Assembly: GCA_021833625.1 (NCBI GenBank)
Contig: JAKBEU010000002.1
Location: 62,001-126,000 of the forward strand
DNA: 64,000 bases
Direction: 5' to 3'
Source: a bacterium
GTDB taxonomy: Bacteria > Patescibacteriota > Microgenomatia > UBA1406 > GWC2-37-13
Shown here: piece after piece, positions 9,217-18,116 of the stretch
Layout: the number at the start of each line of letters is the position of its first letter
How positions within the stretch are numbered: the stretch's first letter is position 1
The notes under the pieces: generated by a model
Told to the model about the DNA's origin: nothing
Seen by the model: the letters and a program-made list of their open reading frames with translations, nothing else
The model's database searches: none
Position numbers and translations under genes: made by a program

Positions 9217-10451
9217 AACTTGTTTTCGAATTGACAAATGCTAATTATATACGGAACAAACAATAGTAAAAGGTAGCGAGGAAAAATAGGAGTGAAAAAA
9301 AGAAAAACGTTATATATGAATATAAAAATGGCCAATAATATGTTTTTATTTTTTATTATTGCATATGTTCCGACAATAAATATAAGTGGCCAGAGAATGT
9401 TCCACTCCGAATAAAACGAAACGGTTCGGCCCGTATCCCAGAATTTCCAAGAGCCGGTTGCGATAAGCCGTATATAATTGCCCGCAAATTCGATGAGCGG
9501 AATATGGGAATTTTGATAATAAACAATGATATATTTTTGCAGTCCCAAAAACGATCGGACAGTTCCTCCTTGTACGAAAAATGAGAAGTAGGTAAGGGCA
9601 AAGACAATAAGACCAACCCCTGTCATGCTGCTGAAATGTATTAACGATGTGCGAATTTTTCTTTGGGAGGAAAAATAAAAAAAGGCAAATAAAACAACGG
9701 AAAAGAGGAGAAAAAAGGGAAGAAAAGTCTTCATCGACAATGCACACCCATACCATACTCCGGAAATAAAGAACGTACGTGTTTTTCGATTTTTTTCCCA
9801 TGTGAGAAGAAAATAAAAGAAAAGAAGGGTAAAGAAAAGTTGGAACAGTTCAAGTTGTGGACCATTAATCAGCTGGTCATAAAACAACGGGAACAGGGAA
9901 GTGAGAAAAACAGCAAGGGAGGACGAAAAAAAACTACGCGTTATGAGATGGGTGATTTTATAAACGATAGAAAGGGTGAGAATGCAAATAACAAGAAGTC
10001 CAATATATGGATTGCCAAAGAGGACAGTAGAAATCCCGATTATATATTTCCCCAAAGGAGGATGTTCCGGATTGAGGAGGCTGGGATTCTCTCCCTTAAC
10101 GTACATATATCCCGCATACGAATAAAGAGTGCTGTCCGAAATCCCCTTCTTCTGTACCGCAGTCAATATTTCTTTTTTTATTTTTTCCGTATCTGTCTTA
10201 CTTTTATTTTCGTCAATAAAGTTTTTCCATCCCGTATATTTTTTACCTATTGCCCATTCGTCAAGCACTTTATCCGGAGATATATTCTGGGACTGTTGCC
10301 ATTGGGACTGTTCATACAGTTTTTTTGTTCCTGCGGTGTCATATTTTGTCAGGAAAAGGTTTCTATGAGTTAAACATATGAAAACAAGATACAAAAAAGA
10401 AGCAAAAAGAAAAAAAAGCCCGGATACGTTCTTACTGTTTAATTTTTGCAT
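9204..10451 (-). CDS. PMT/GT39-like membrane glycosyltransferase
   Basis: I start this protein at the ATG at 10451 (415 residues): it gives a short basic N-terminus followed at once by a signal-like helix, and it overlaps the end of the upstream gene by only 20 bases, while an earlier start would add an unlikely 31-residue extension. A soluble extracytoplasmic stretch of about 110 residues sits between helix 1 and helix 2 and ends with NPEHPPLGKY, the EHPPL motif of the PMT family. The long first loop is unlike its neighbours and may form an acceptor-binding part. Role: glycan or protein glycosylation at the cell surface, acceptor unknown. Confidence 0.72.
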   Translation of the reverse strand: MQKLNSKNVSGLFFLFASFLYLVFICLTHRNLFLTKYDTAGTKKLYEQSQWQQSQNISPDKVLDEWAIGKKYTGWKNFIDENKSKTDTEKIKKEILTAVQKKGISDSTLYSYAGYMYVKGENPSLLNPEHPPLGKYIIGISTVLFGNPYIGLLVICILTLSIVYKITHLITRSFFSSSLAVFLTSLFPLFYDQLINGPQLELFQLFFTLLFFYFLLTWEKNRKTRTFFISGVWYGCALSMKTFLPFFLLFSVVLFAFFYFSSQRKIRTSLIHFSSMTGVGLIVFALTYFSFFVQGGTVRSFLGLQKYIIVYYQNSHIPLIEFAGNYIRLIATGSWKFWDTGRTVSFYSEWNILWPLIFIVGTYAIIKNKNILLAIFIFIYNVFLFFTPIFPRYLLLLFVPYIISICQFENKLWKT

Positions 10452-11751
10452 CGGGGTGATTAATGTAATATTGCAGAGGTTTTGTCGCTTCAAAAGCTTC
10501 ATTGAATACCGTTGACTGATACAGGAAATATGTTCGCAAATCATAGACTGCCGAGGCGGAAATTAATCCGAATAAAACAAAAAGAAGAAGAGTGTAACGG
10601 ACTTTAAGTTTATGTTCGGCAAAATAGAATAAGGTCCCCAGTGAAATGGTTGAAAAATAGATAACGGAAGGAATAACGGTAATGGTCCTGAGCATATTCG
10701 GATTTTCCCACGGATAGGTAAGAAGGGTTGGAACAAGTGACAGGAGAAAATACATCAGAAACAGTTGGTTGGTTTTTTTCTTTATATCCTTGACACAAAA
10801 AACAAGTCCAAGGATAAACAAAATAGAAACGATAGGATTGAGGGCAGGTTTATTTGGATAGTTGTGTCTCCCGTTTACATCACCCCTAATGCTGAACATC
10901 CCAACCGATGAAGAAACATTCCGCAAAAAAAATTGTCCTTTTTCTTGGACGGACATATCGGTATTAGCAGGATAGAAAAGCTGATACATGCGTATATCTT
11001 GGTGGGAAGAAAGATAAAGAGATAAGGGAAGGATAACGATAAAAAATGGAACAAGAAATGACAAAAACGAATGCGCAGTTTGCTTTGTAAAAAAAGAAAA
11101 GTCGAGTCGATTTTGTTTTCGCTCCAAAATAGTAAGGAAGATGAGCAGTAGAGGAATGGCAAAAAAGAACCGCCCAGGTTGATATGAATTATATGCCAAT
11201 CCTGCAAAGATGGCAGAATAAACCAACCATTTTTTTTGGTGATGATCGGAATATTTCAACACAAAATAAAGACTAATAAGTTCGAGAAAGAGAAGAAACG
11301 TTGCTTCAAAACTGAAACGGGCAAAATTAAAATACCAACGATTCGTTGCGAATAAAAACGCCCCTGCAATTGGCAAAATTTCCTGGAGGAGGGGAGAATG
11401 GTGAGGAAATGTTTTGCGTATCGATTTTCTGAGAACAAAAAATAGAACGAGCGGAGTAATGACGCCAAATAATGCGGCAGGAAGCCTAAGAGCAAACGAA
11501 GAAATACCGAAGAGTTTCATCGATGCAAGAAGGATATAGAAGTAGAGCGTGGCATGCCCGGTTGCTAGGGGACTATAGGGGACATATGCTTTCCCGTCGA
11601 GGGAAAGGGCTAGTTTTGAAAACTCAATTTCATCAAAAGTGAGATTTTTTGGAATTGCATTAAACCGAAAAAAGACAACAAAAACACTCAAGAGAAAAAT
11701 AATAAGGAGAGTAATGAACAGTTCACGCTTTGTACTTACCCGTAAGGTCAT
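10432..11751 (-). CDS. GT39-like membrane glycosyltransferase
   Basis: A protein of 439 residues with about 11 hydrophobic helices. Asp40-Glu41 in LTFDEIEFS follow the first helix and fit the GT-C catalytic acid; YSPLATGHATLY further on is the segment that normally positions the second conserved loop. The start at 11751 overlaps the end of the GT2 gene upstream by 29 bases, and the end overlaps the next gene, so the three are probably one operon. The preceding gene probably makes the polyprenyl-phosphate sugar donor that this class uses. Acceptor unknown. Confidence 0.78.
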   Translation of the reverse strand: MTLRVSTKRELFITLLIIFLLSVFVVFFRFNAIPKNLTFDEIEFSKLALSLDGKAYVPYSPLATGHATLYFYILLASMKLFGISSFALRLPAALFGVITPLVLFFVLRKSIRKTFPHHSPLLQEILPIAGAFLFATNRWYFNFARFSFEATFLLFLELISLYFVLKYSDHHQKKWLVYSAIFAGLAYNSYQPGRFFFAIPLLLIFLTILERKQNRLDFSFFTKQTAHSFLSFLVPFFIVILPLSLYLSSHQDIRMYQLFYPANTDMSVQEKGQFFLRNVSSSVGMFSIRGDVNGRHNYPNKPALNPIVSILFILGLVFCVKDIKKKTNQLFLMYFLLSLVPTLLTYPWENPNMLRTITVIPSVIYFSTISLGTLFYFAEHKLKVRYTLLLFVLFGLISASAVYDLRTYFLYQSTVFNEAFEATKPLQYYINHPDAKIKQ

Positions 11752-12475
11752 AGTATTTCATTCTCAAAATATCTTTTAATGTCTCGATGGAATCTTTAAT
11801 AAAATTGACGTTTTTTGTTTCGACATGTTTCCAAATGACCGGAATTTCTTTTATTGAATAACCGTATTTATTTGCGAGAAACAAAAATTCAAGATCAAAC
11901 CCGGCTGCAACCGATGAGCCATGTGTTTCTTGTGCCTTTTTAAAAACCTGGAGATTATTAATTATAGTAAGGGCGTGTGAGGTGCGAAACGCTTTGAATC
12001 CGCATTGCGTATCCTTAATGTCCTTAAGTCCGATAAAGAAATTCCGGAAGAAAATAAATCCGACTGCCAATAATTTACGGGTCCATGGAGCGCCTTCACG
12101 ATGACTGTTTCGCGAACCGATAATTATATCCGTACCCTTCTCTATCTCCTTCACCATTTTTTCAACCTCCTCAATCGGGGTTGCAAGGTCGATGTCAGTA
12201 AAGAGAACATATTCGCCCTTTGCCTTTTTTATAGCTGAAATGAGTGCCTGAGCTTTTCCGTGATGTTCGTTTTCAAGAAGCATAAAGAGCGGAAGTTGAC
12301 TAAGATATTCCGAGCGGATTATTTTTTTTGAATTGTCGGTTGATCCGTCATCGGATATTATTATTTCCTTAATTTGAGGGACATGTTTTACGTAATTGCT
12401 GATTTTGTCGAGTACTCCCTTTTGGATATTGAGCTCTTCGTTATAGCAGGGAACAATAAGTGATATGGTATGCAT
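11723..12475 (-). CDS. Polyprenyl-phosphate sugar synthase (GT2, DPM1/GtrB-like)
   Basis: A protein of 250 residues with a full GT2 signature: IVPCYNEELN at the N-terminus, ISDDGSTDNS at about residues 40-49 (nucleotide binding), FTDIDLATP at about 92-100 (DxD metal site) and QCGFKAFR at about 157-164, the acceptor-side motif of the dolichyl-phosphate glucose/mannose synthase branch. There is no C-terminal membrane pair, so it is the soluble type. Such enzymes move a sugar from a nucleotide to undecaprenyl phosphate, making the donor used by GT-C enzymes like those on both sides. The gene is 4 bases from its upstream neighbour and overlaps the downstream one. Confidence 0.88.
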   Translation of the reverse strand: MHTISLIVPCYNEELNIQKGVLDKISNYVKHVPQIKEIIISDDGSTDNSKKIIRSEYLSQLPLFMLLENEHHGKAQALISAIKKAKGEYVLFTDIDLATPIEEVEKMVKEIEKGTDIIIGSRNSHREGAPWTRKLLAVGFIFFRNFFIGLKDIKDTQCGFKAFRTSHALTIINNLQVFKKAQETHGSSVAAGFDLEFLFLANKYGYSIKEIPVIWKHVETKNVNFIKDSIETLKDILRMKYYDLTGKYKA

Positions 12476-12479
12476 GTGT

Positions 12480-13934
12480 TTAATTATTGTGTACTAATTT
12501 AAAGATTCGAATGCCGTCAACATTCCACATTGTATCAATTTTTGCATTTCCGAACATATTAATGTTCCATGAATTCGTGTGTAAAATATCGCATTCACCC
12601 TTGTCACATAAGACAAACATTTGTGGGGCTATTTCATTGTATTTCCGTTCAACTACTTTTCCTCCATTAAGTTCGATGAAATATCTGAAGCAGTCTTCTG
12701 AGGTAAATTCTGTCGGATATGTTGCCATGTTCATAGGAATTCCGTTTGCCTCATTTGCAATAAACTTTCCAACAGTTTTGGGGACTGCGACTTGTCGGCT
12801 TGGCGTGCCAAAAATAAAATTATATCCCGTTGCCTGTTGAAAAATAAACACACAGATAAGGGCAATGCTTAGTCCGTACGCAATTTTATTTTTGCCGGGA
12901 GTCAGGACGTAGGCAATCAGCAGATAGAGGCTTAAATATACAGACCCAAAATAATGCAAAAACCGTTCCGCTCCGATATGGCTGAATCCGATAATGAACA
13001 AAATAACTGCCGCAAGATTCGTGAGGACGAATAGGTTGTCTTTTTTTTGTAATTTAATGACTGTTGCGATTATAAGAACAACCATGATGAGTGCGGCCTG
13101 CCAGGAAGAAAAGTTAATGTTAAAGGCAAAGTGCAAAAATGCTGTATTTGTTTCCAACAGCCGGGATATCCATGAGCCGCCGGCAATAATATTTTGTTTG
13201 GTGAGGACGGAAATAAGATTTTTCGTATTCAAAAAATTGTGGCGGAGATCAAAAATCACAAGCGGGATTGAAGCAAGTAAAAAAGTGGAGAGTGAGACAA
13301 AAGGAATGATAAAAAGTTGTATATTTCGTTTCTTTACAAAGACAAGGATAAATATGACGACAACCGGCAACGCAATAAGGGCGGCCAAATGATGGAGTTG
13401 GAATGAAAGCCCGAACAATAGCCCGAAAGTAAGCGAATAAAGAATTTTTTTCGGCTTTTCAAGGGCGAGTACAAAAAAGAAAAGTGTTGCAAAGGCAAAA
13501 TACGGGAGCGGATTTGGATTCCAAGAATAGCGCGCTGAGTCAACAAGACGATAGGAAAAGGCGGAAAGAAGGAGAAAAATAACTGCGGTTTTTATATCAA
13601 TTCTGTTTTTAACAAAAAAATAGGAGGCAATAAGACCGAAAATACACCATACTGCAACTCCCACTGCAAGTCCGACGGGATCGAGGCGAAACAAGGCAAG
13701 AAACGGTGCGACCATATAATAATAAAAAGGTCCCAAGAATACTTCTCCGATAGATGAAGGGGGGCCAATTGCAGGGAATTTTTGGAATAAGACGATCCCT
13801 TTAACTATGAGAGCGTCACGTCCCTGGTCGGCGAGAAACATAAAAAAGTCCTGTATGCGATAAAAGCGTAAAAAAGCCGCGCATAGTATAATGAAAGTAA
13901 TGAACAAATTTTTTTTATTTTTCAGAAAAGACAT
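12480..13934 (-). CDS. GT39-like membrane glycosyltransferase
   Basis: A protein of 484 residues from the ATG at 13934, chosen because TACAAT lies 8 nt before it; an earlier ATG at 13958 would put that box inside the gene. After the first helix comes FLADQGRDALIV, with Asp36 and Asp40 in the place of the GT-C catalytic acid; ADQGRDA is a recurring form of this motif in CPR-type GT39 proteins. About ten helices and a soluble C-terminal domain of about 100 residues follow. The 5' end overlaps the 5' end of the divergent gene at 13900, which is unusual. It appears to be the first gene of the minus-strand glycan operon. Confidence 0.76.
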   Translation of the reverse strand: MSFLKNKKNLFITFIILCAAFLRFYRIQDFFMFLADQGRDALIVKGIVLFQKFPAIGPPSSIGEVFLGPFYYYMVAPFLALFRLDPVGLAVGVAVWCIFGLIASYFFVKNRIDIKTAVIFLLLSAFSYRLVDSARYSWNPNPLPYFAFATLFFFVLALEKPKKILYSLTFGLLFGLSFQLHHLAALIALPVVVIFILVFVKKRNIQLFIIPFVSLSTFLLASIPLVIFDLRHNFLNTKNLISVLTKQNIIAGGSWISRLLETNTAFLHFAFNINFSSWQAALIMVVLIIATVIKLQKKDNLFVLTNLAAVILFIIGFSHIGAERFLHYFGSVYLSLYLLIAYVLTPGKNKIAYGLSIALICVFIFQQATGYNFIFGTPSRQVAVPKTVGKFIANEANGIPMNMATYPTEFTSEDCFRYFIELNGGKVVERKYNEIAPQMFVLCDKGECDILHTNSWNINMFGNAKIDTMWNVDGIRIFKLVHNN

Positions 13935-13948
13935 ATCAGCATATTGTA
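13887..13948. promoter_or_regulatory. Two head-to-head -10 boxes inside overlapping gene starts
   Basis: On the plus strand TATAAT at 13887-13892 lies 7 nt before the ATG at 13900. On the minus strand TACAAT at 13943-13948 lies 8 nt before the ATG at 13934. Each box is inside the coding sequence of the opposite gene. No clear -35 element is seen for either. Both transcripts would be leaderless or nearly so. Confidence 0.45.
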
Positions 13949-15051
13949 CCTTACTCATCGTTGTACTGGCAAGTATGGTGGTTCTTTGGCTTCCATTTCT
14001 TCTCCATCAACAAAGTTGGCTCGGGCTTTCCATTCCTAATGCAGACTTTTCATATATATATAAGCAGTTTGACGGACCGCTTTATATTATTCCGGCAAAA
14101 ACAGCATATAATCCGGCGCAAATTCAAACACTTGACAGGGACCCCGTTTTTCCGCATAACCCCCGTTATTTTGCGGCCCATCTTCCTCTGTATCCTTTTT
14201 TTATTTATCTCGGATCATTTATTCTGGGATATCTTAAATCAATGGTAGGAGTAAGCGTCTTCTTCACTATTTTATTGACATTTGCATTTTATTCCATAGT
14301 GAAAAAAATGAAATTAACGGAGCATCCTCTACTTCTTAGTAGCGTTATGCTGTTTCTTCCCCGCTTTTTAGTCGTGCGTTCAACAGGAGCCTCCGAGCCT
14401 CTTTTTATGCTCTGCGTCCTTCTTTCCTTGTTTGCGTTTGAGAAAAAAAAGTATTGGTTAGCGGGAATAATGGGTGCCCTTGCTTCAATGACAAAAACGC
14501 CCGGGATACTTTTGTTTGTTGCATATACGCTTGTATATGTGGAGAGTCTCATAAAAAAGGAGAAATGGAATTGGAATTGGCTGGGTATTATGTTTATTCC
14601 TCTAGGACTTGTTGGCGTTTTTGGACTCTATGCGCTCCAATTTAAAGATTTTTTTGCCTATTTTCACACCGGAGGAGTCGTTCCGATGCCATATCCCTTC
14701 TCCGCGTTTAATTTTAGGGCACAGTGGGTAGGAACAGCATGGCTTGAGGACATTTTATTTTATTTTGGACTGTATCTTCTCACAGCGGTCACTTTGTGGA
14801 AGTCAAAAAACAGGAGCTTTTTTTATTTTTCCCTTGTCTTTGTCACTGCAACGTTGTTTGTACAACACCGGGACATCAGCAGATACAGTCTTCCTTTATG
14901 GCCTGTTGCATGTATTACGTTTGAGCGGTTCTTCACCTCAAAGAAATTTGTCTTTGTGGGAGCAATTCTCTTAATAGGTATATATATGTATGCCTGGAAT
15001 TTTATGACATACAATATTATGCCTATTTCAGAGTGGCTTCCATTTCTTTAA
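13900..15051 (+). CDS. Membrane glycosyltransferase, PIG-V/Gpi18-like
   Basis: A protein of 383 residues from the ATG at 13900, which follows a TATAAT box by 7 nt; the ATG at 13891 overlaps that box and is less likely. It has about nine helices and a first outer loop with QFDGPLY and HLPLYPFFI, which resemble the DGxxY and LYP segments of mannosyltransferases related to the GPI mannosyltransferase PIG-V. It differs from the neighbours in having no large soluble tail. It is transcribed away from the glycan cluster and its 5' end overlaps that of the first minus-strand gene by 35 bases. Function is inferred from the fold and context only. Confidence 0.65.
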   Translation: MNKFFLFFRKDISAYCTLLIVVLASMVVLWLPFLLHQQSWLGLSIPNADFSYIYKQFDGPLYIIPAKTAYNPAQIQTLDRDPVFPHNPRYFAAHLPLYPFFIYLGSFILGYLKSMVGVSVFFTILLTFAFYSIVKKMKLTEHPLLLSSVMLFLPRFLVVRSTGASEPLFMLCVLLSLFAFEKKKYWLAGIMGALASMTKTPGILLFVAYTLVYVESLIKKEKWNWNWLGIMFIPLGLVGVFGLYALQFKDFFAYFHTGGVVPMPYPFSAFNFRAQWVGTAWLEDILFYFGLYLLTAVTLWKSKNRSFFYFSLVFVTATLFVQHRDISRYSLPLWPVACITFERFFTSKKFVFVGAILLIGIYMYAWNFMTYNIMPISEWLPFL

Positions 15052-15165
15052 AAAGAGCAGGGTGTTATGGTTGAAATAGAAGGCACCATAAGCGATAATA
15101 AAATTACGCAGCACGTATTTGTTGTAGGCGATATTTTAATCAGTTGTGTTGTTTGACTTATTCAT

Positions 15166-16218
15166 ATGAGAGGTTTCGGAAATAAGGTTTTTTCTTTTGT
15201 AAAGAAGCGATGGTATTTATTCCTTATCGTCATTGTCATTGGGGGAGTGTACTTTAATCAACAAAAGGCAGCACAGGCAAAAAAAGAAAAGGATACAACA
15301 TATGTTATTAAACGACGGGATTTAAAAGAGACGCTCTCTCTTTCGGGACAGATAGACGCGGAAGAACATGTAATTCTCCGTTTCCCGATATCCGGCAAAC
15401 TTGTATGGCTCGGCGCCAAAGAAGGGGAAAGTGTCAAGAAATATCAGGGCCTGGCATCTCTGGATATGAGAGAGGTACAGAAAAAAATGCAAAAGACATT
15501 GAATGATTTTGCGAAAATGCGAAACAGTTATGATCAATCCCAAGATGATAATCAAAGGGTAGGAGATCAACCGACATCTGAAGCGGGAGACGCAATGAAA
15601 CGGCTTCTTGAAAAAGCACAATATGATTTGAACAGCTCTGTTCTTGATGTAGAGATACAGGATCTGGCAAAAGAATATTCATATCTTTACACCCCCATTG
15701 AAGGAATCCTGGTGCGGGCAGACGCAAAATATCCCGGGGTGAATATAACACCGGCCAATGCCGAATTTGAAGTGGTCAATCCTCAAACCATTTACTTTTC
15801 AGCAACCGCAGATCAGACAGATGTAATTAAGCTTAGTGAAAATATGAAGGGTGACATTACCTTTGATTCGTATCCCGACAGTACTTACAAAGGAGAGATT
15901 TCACATATCGGATATACTCCAAAAACAGGGGAATCGGGAACGGTGTATGAGGTGAGAGTGAAAATGATGGACTTGGGCAATGAGCGCAAATACAAAATGG
16001 GAATGACGGGGGACATAGAGTTTGCCATAGGAGGAAGGGAAAACGTAGTTGCAGTTCCGTCCCTTTATGTAAAAAGTGAAGGTGAAAAGAAATTCGTCTG
16101 GAAAATGGTAAACGGAAAAAACGAGAAAACCCCCATAAAAATCGGTCTTGAAGCAGACGGGGCATACGAAATTCTCTCCGGATTGCGGGAGGGAGATGTT
16201 GTAGTTAACGTACCCTAA
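15166..16218 (+). CDS. Periplasmic adaptor subunit, MacA/HlyD-like
   Basis: A protein of 350 residues with an N-terminal membrane anchor (about residues 13-31), then a biotinyl/lipoyl-like half-domain (about residues 48-105, with FPISGKLVW and EGESVKK), a short helical hairpin, the second lipoyl half, a beta-barrel domain and a membrane-proximal domain ending in LREGDVVV. This is the layout of the adaptors of ABC tripartite pumps. The next two genes encode a MacB-like ATPase and permease, so the three form an export operon. CPR cells are usually thought to lack a classical outer membrane, so the adaptor may serve a single-membrane exporter. Substrate unknown. Confidence 0.85.
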   Translation: MRGFGNKVFSFVKKRWYLFLIVIVIGGVYFNQQKAAQAKKEKDTTYVIKRRDLKETLSLSGQIDAEEHVILRFPISGKLVWLGAKEGESVKKYQGLASLDMREVQKKMQKTLNDFAKMRNSYDQSQDDNQRVGDQPTSEAGDAMKRLLEKAQYDLNSSVLDVEIQDLAKEYSYLYTPIEGILVRADAKYPGVNITPANAEFEVVNPQTIYFSATADQTDVIKLSENMKGDITFDSYPDSTYKGEISHIGYTPKTGESGTVYEVRVKMMDLGNERKYKMGMTGDIEFAIGGRENVVAVPSLYVKSEGEKKFVWKMVNGKNEKTPIKIGLEADGAYEILSGLREGDVVVNVP

Positions 16219-16236
16219 CTATTTTTCCCAACGTAC

Positions 16237-16905
16237 ATGATTTCCCTGTCAAATATCAATAAAGAATATAAACTTGATCATGATGTGGTTTTTCATGCAT
16301 TAAAAAACATAACTCTCACCATAAAAGAGGGAGAGTTTGTTGCAATTGTCGGCCCGTCAGGATCGGGGAAATCAACCCTTATGCATATTATCGGGTTACT
16401 TGATGAGCCGTCTTCCGGAACCATTTCTTTTGGCAACCAGCAGATCTCCAAAGTGACGGACGACACTCTTTCGACACTTCGCAGCGAAATAGTAGGGTTT
16501 GTGTTTCAGCAATTTAACTTAATCAATAAGCTCACTATTCTTGAGAATATACTTCTTCCGACGGTGTATGCAAGAAAAAAATTGGACTTTAATCCGGAAG
16601 AAAAAGCGCACTATCTTATTAAACGATTCGGACTGGAGGGGAAAGAACGGTCGTATCCCAATAAGATATCGGGTGGACAGCAGCAGCGTGTCGCGATAGC
16701 ACGCGCACTTATCATGAATCCAAAGTTCATACTCGCTGATGAACCGACAGGAAACCTGGATACAAAAACGGGAAAAGAAATAATAAAACTTCTGACGGAA
16801 TTGAACCAGCAGGAAAAAATCACCATAGTCTTAGTTACCCATGATCCAACGATCGCACTTCTCGCACGAAGAACAATAAAAATTAGAGATGGGGAAATAG
16901 TATGA
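16237..16905 (+). CDS. ABC transporter ATPase, MacB/LolD-like
   Basis: A protein of 222 residues, the normal length for a LolD/MacB-type nucleotide-binding subunit. Visible motifs are Walker A GPSGSGKST (about residues 38-46), the Q-loop FVFQQFNLI, the signature ISGGQQQRVAIARAL, Walker B FILADEPTGNLD and the switch His in LVTHDPT. It sits 18 bases after the adaptor gene and its stop overlaps the permease start (ATGA), so the three are translationally coupled. It powers mechanotransmission-type export rather than classical transport through the membrane, as known for MacB relatives. The substrate could be a peptide, lipoprotein or drug. Confidence 0.92.
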   Translation: MISLSNINKEYKLDHDVVFHALKNITLTIKEGEFVAIVGPSGSGKSTLMHIIGLLDEPSSGTISFGNQQISKVTDDTLSTLRSEIVGFVFQQFNLINKLTILENILLPTVYARKKLDFNPEEKAHYLIKRFGLEGKERSYPNKISGGQQQRVAIARALIMNPKFILADEPTGNLDTKTGKEIIKLLTELNQQEKITIVLVTHDPTIALLARRTIKIRDGEIV

Positions 16906-18101
16906 ACTACATTCTTTTTGCGATCCGGTCGGCCCTTGCCGACTTTGCACGCAATAAAGGAAGAACTCTTCTTACCTCTTTGGGTATTCTTATCGGTGTT
17001 CTTGCAGTGGTGCTTCTTACGGCATTCGGGTTGGGATTAAAAAGATATATCGGCAATCAATTTGAAAGTCTTGGGGCAAACCTCATGATAATAATGCCCG
17101 GTAAAAAAGAAACAATGATGAGAGGAGGCGGACTGATGGGAGGGATTAAGTTTGACGAAAAAGACGCAACAAAGCTTGCCCGTATAAAAAATATCACCCA
17201 TTTGGCTCCTATGTTTGCTAAAAGTGCTGCAAACATATCAGCAAACGGGAAAACAGAAATCATCGACGTTATTGCAAGTAACGAGGAAGTTAGTGCCGTC
17301 ATGAATCTGGAAATAGAAGAGGGCCGGCTGCTTGAAAAGCGGGACATTCAAAAAGGAGCAAAGGTTCTTGTTATCGCTTCCACCTATGCAAAAAAATTCT
17401 ATCCCACGGTAAGTGAAGCACTTGGCAAAAGCTTGGATATTGAGGGGCAAAGTTTTAAGATAATAGGGATTACAAAATCAAAAGGGGGAGGGGGCATGGG
17501 AGGAGATGTGGATGCAAACGTGTATGTTCCGTTTAAGTCAACCGTCGTATTTAATCCTGAAAAAAAATACTTCGCCATATATTTCAAAGTCGACAACAAG
17601 GAAAATATTCCTGCAGTTACGGAAGAAGTAAAAAAAATATTGGGAAAGAGATATGACAAGGACGCTTTTTCGGTAATGGAACAAACCGAACTCATGAATT
17701 CGATATCTTCAATTTTTAATATCGTCAACACCGTACTCATTGCCATCGCGGCGATATCTCTTGTGGTGGGAGGAATAGGTATTATGAACATCATGTACGT
17801 AACCGTTACCGAAAGAATAAAAGAAATTGGTATCCGCAGGGCGCTTGGTGCCAGAAAAAACGATATTCTTCTTCTTTTTCTTGTTGAAGCAATTATTTTA
17901 TCAGTGCTTGGAGGACTGTTGGGGCTTCTCCTATCCTACGCAATCGTGCTTTTAATCCAACCGCTTTTCCCCGCATATATCGACATAAGTGCCGTTATCC
18001 TTGCTCTTGGGGTATCATCACTAATCGGCATAGTCTTTGGTGTTTTTCCTGCAAAAAAGGCGGCCGATCTTTCGCCGATTGATGCCATACGGTACGAATA
18101 G
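16902..18101 (+). CDS. ABC transporter permease, MacB/FtsX family
   Basis: A protein of 399 residues: one N-terminal helix (about residues 22-45), an extracytoplasmic MacB-type domain of about 210 residues, and three C-terminal helices of the FtsX domain. The ERIKEIGIRRALGA motif before the second helix is diagnostic of the family. A Gly/Met-rich piece (MMRGGGLMGG) lies in the outer domain and a second Gly-rich loop (KGGGGMGGD) follows. The gene overlaps the ATPase gene by four bases and is convergent with the GT4 gene 15 bases on. It forms the membrane part of the exporter with the two preceding genes. Confidence 0.9.
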   Translation: MNYILFAIRSALADFARNKGRTLLTSLGILIGVLAVVLLTAFGLGLKRYIGNQFESLGANLMIIMPGKKETMMRGGGLMGGIKFDEKDATKLARIKNITHLAPMFAKSAANISANGKTEIIDVIASNEEVSAVMNLEIEEGRLLEKRDIQKGAKVLVIASTYAKKFYPTVSEALGKSLDIEGQSFKIIGITKSKGGGGMGGDVDANVYVPFKSTVVFNPEKKYFAIYFKVDNKENIPAVTEEVKKILGKRYDKDAFSVMEQTELMNSISSIFNIVNTVLIAIAAISLVVGGIGIMNIMYVTVTERIKEIGIRRALGARKNDILLLFLVEAIILSVLGGLLGLLLSYAIVLLIQPLFPAYIDISAVILALGVSSLIGIVFGVFPAKKAADLSPIDAIRYE

Positions 18102-18116
18102 GGAAGGTATGTAGTT

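Noticed and set aside
15066-15155. Frame of 29 codons between the membrane glycosyltransferase and the MacA-like gene
   Set aside because: No ribosome site, no promoter-like box and no clear structural pattern. The 114-base gap otherwise shows nothing that I can support.
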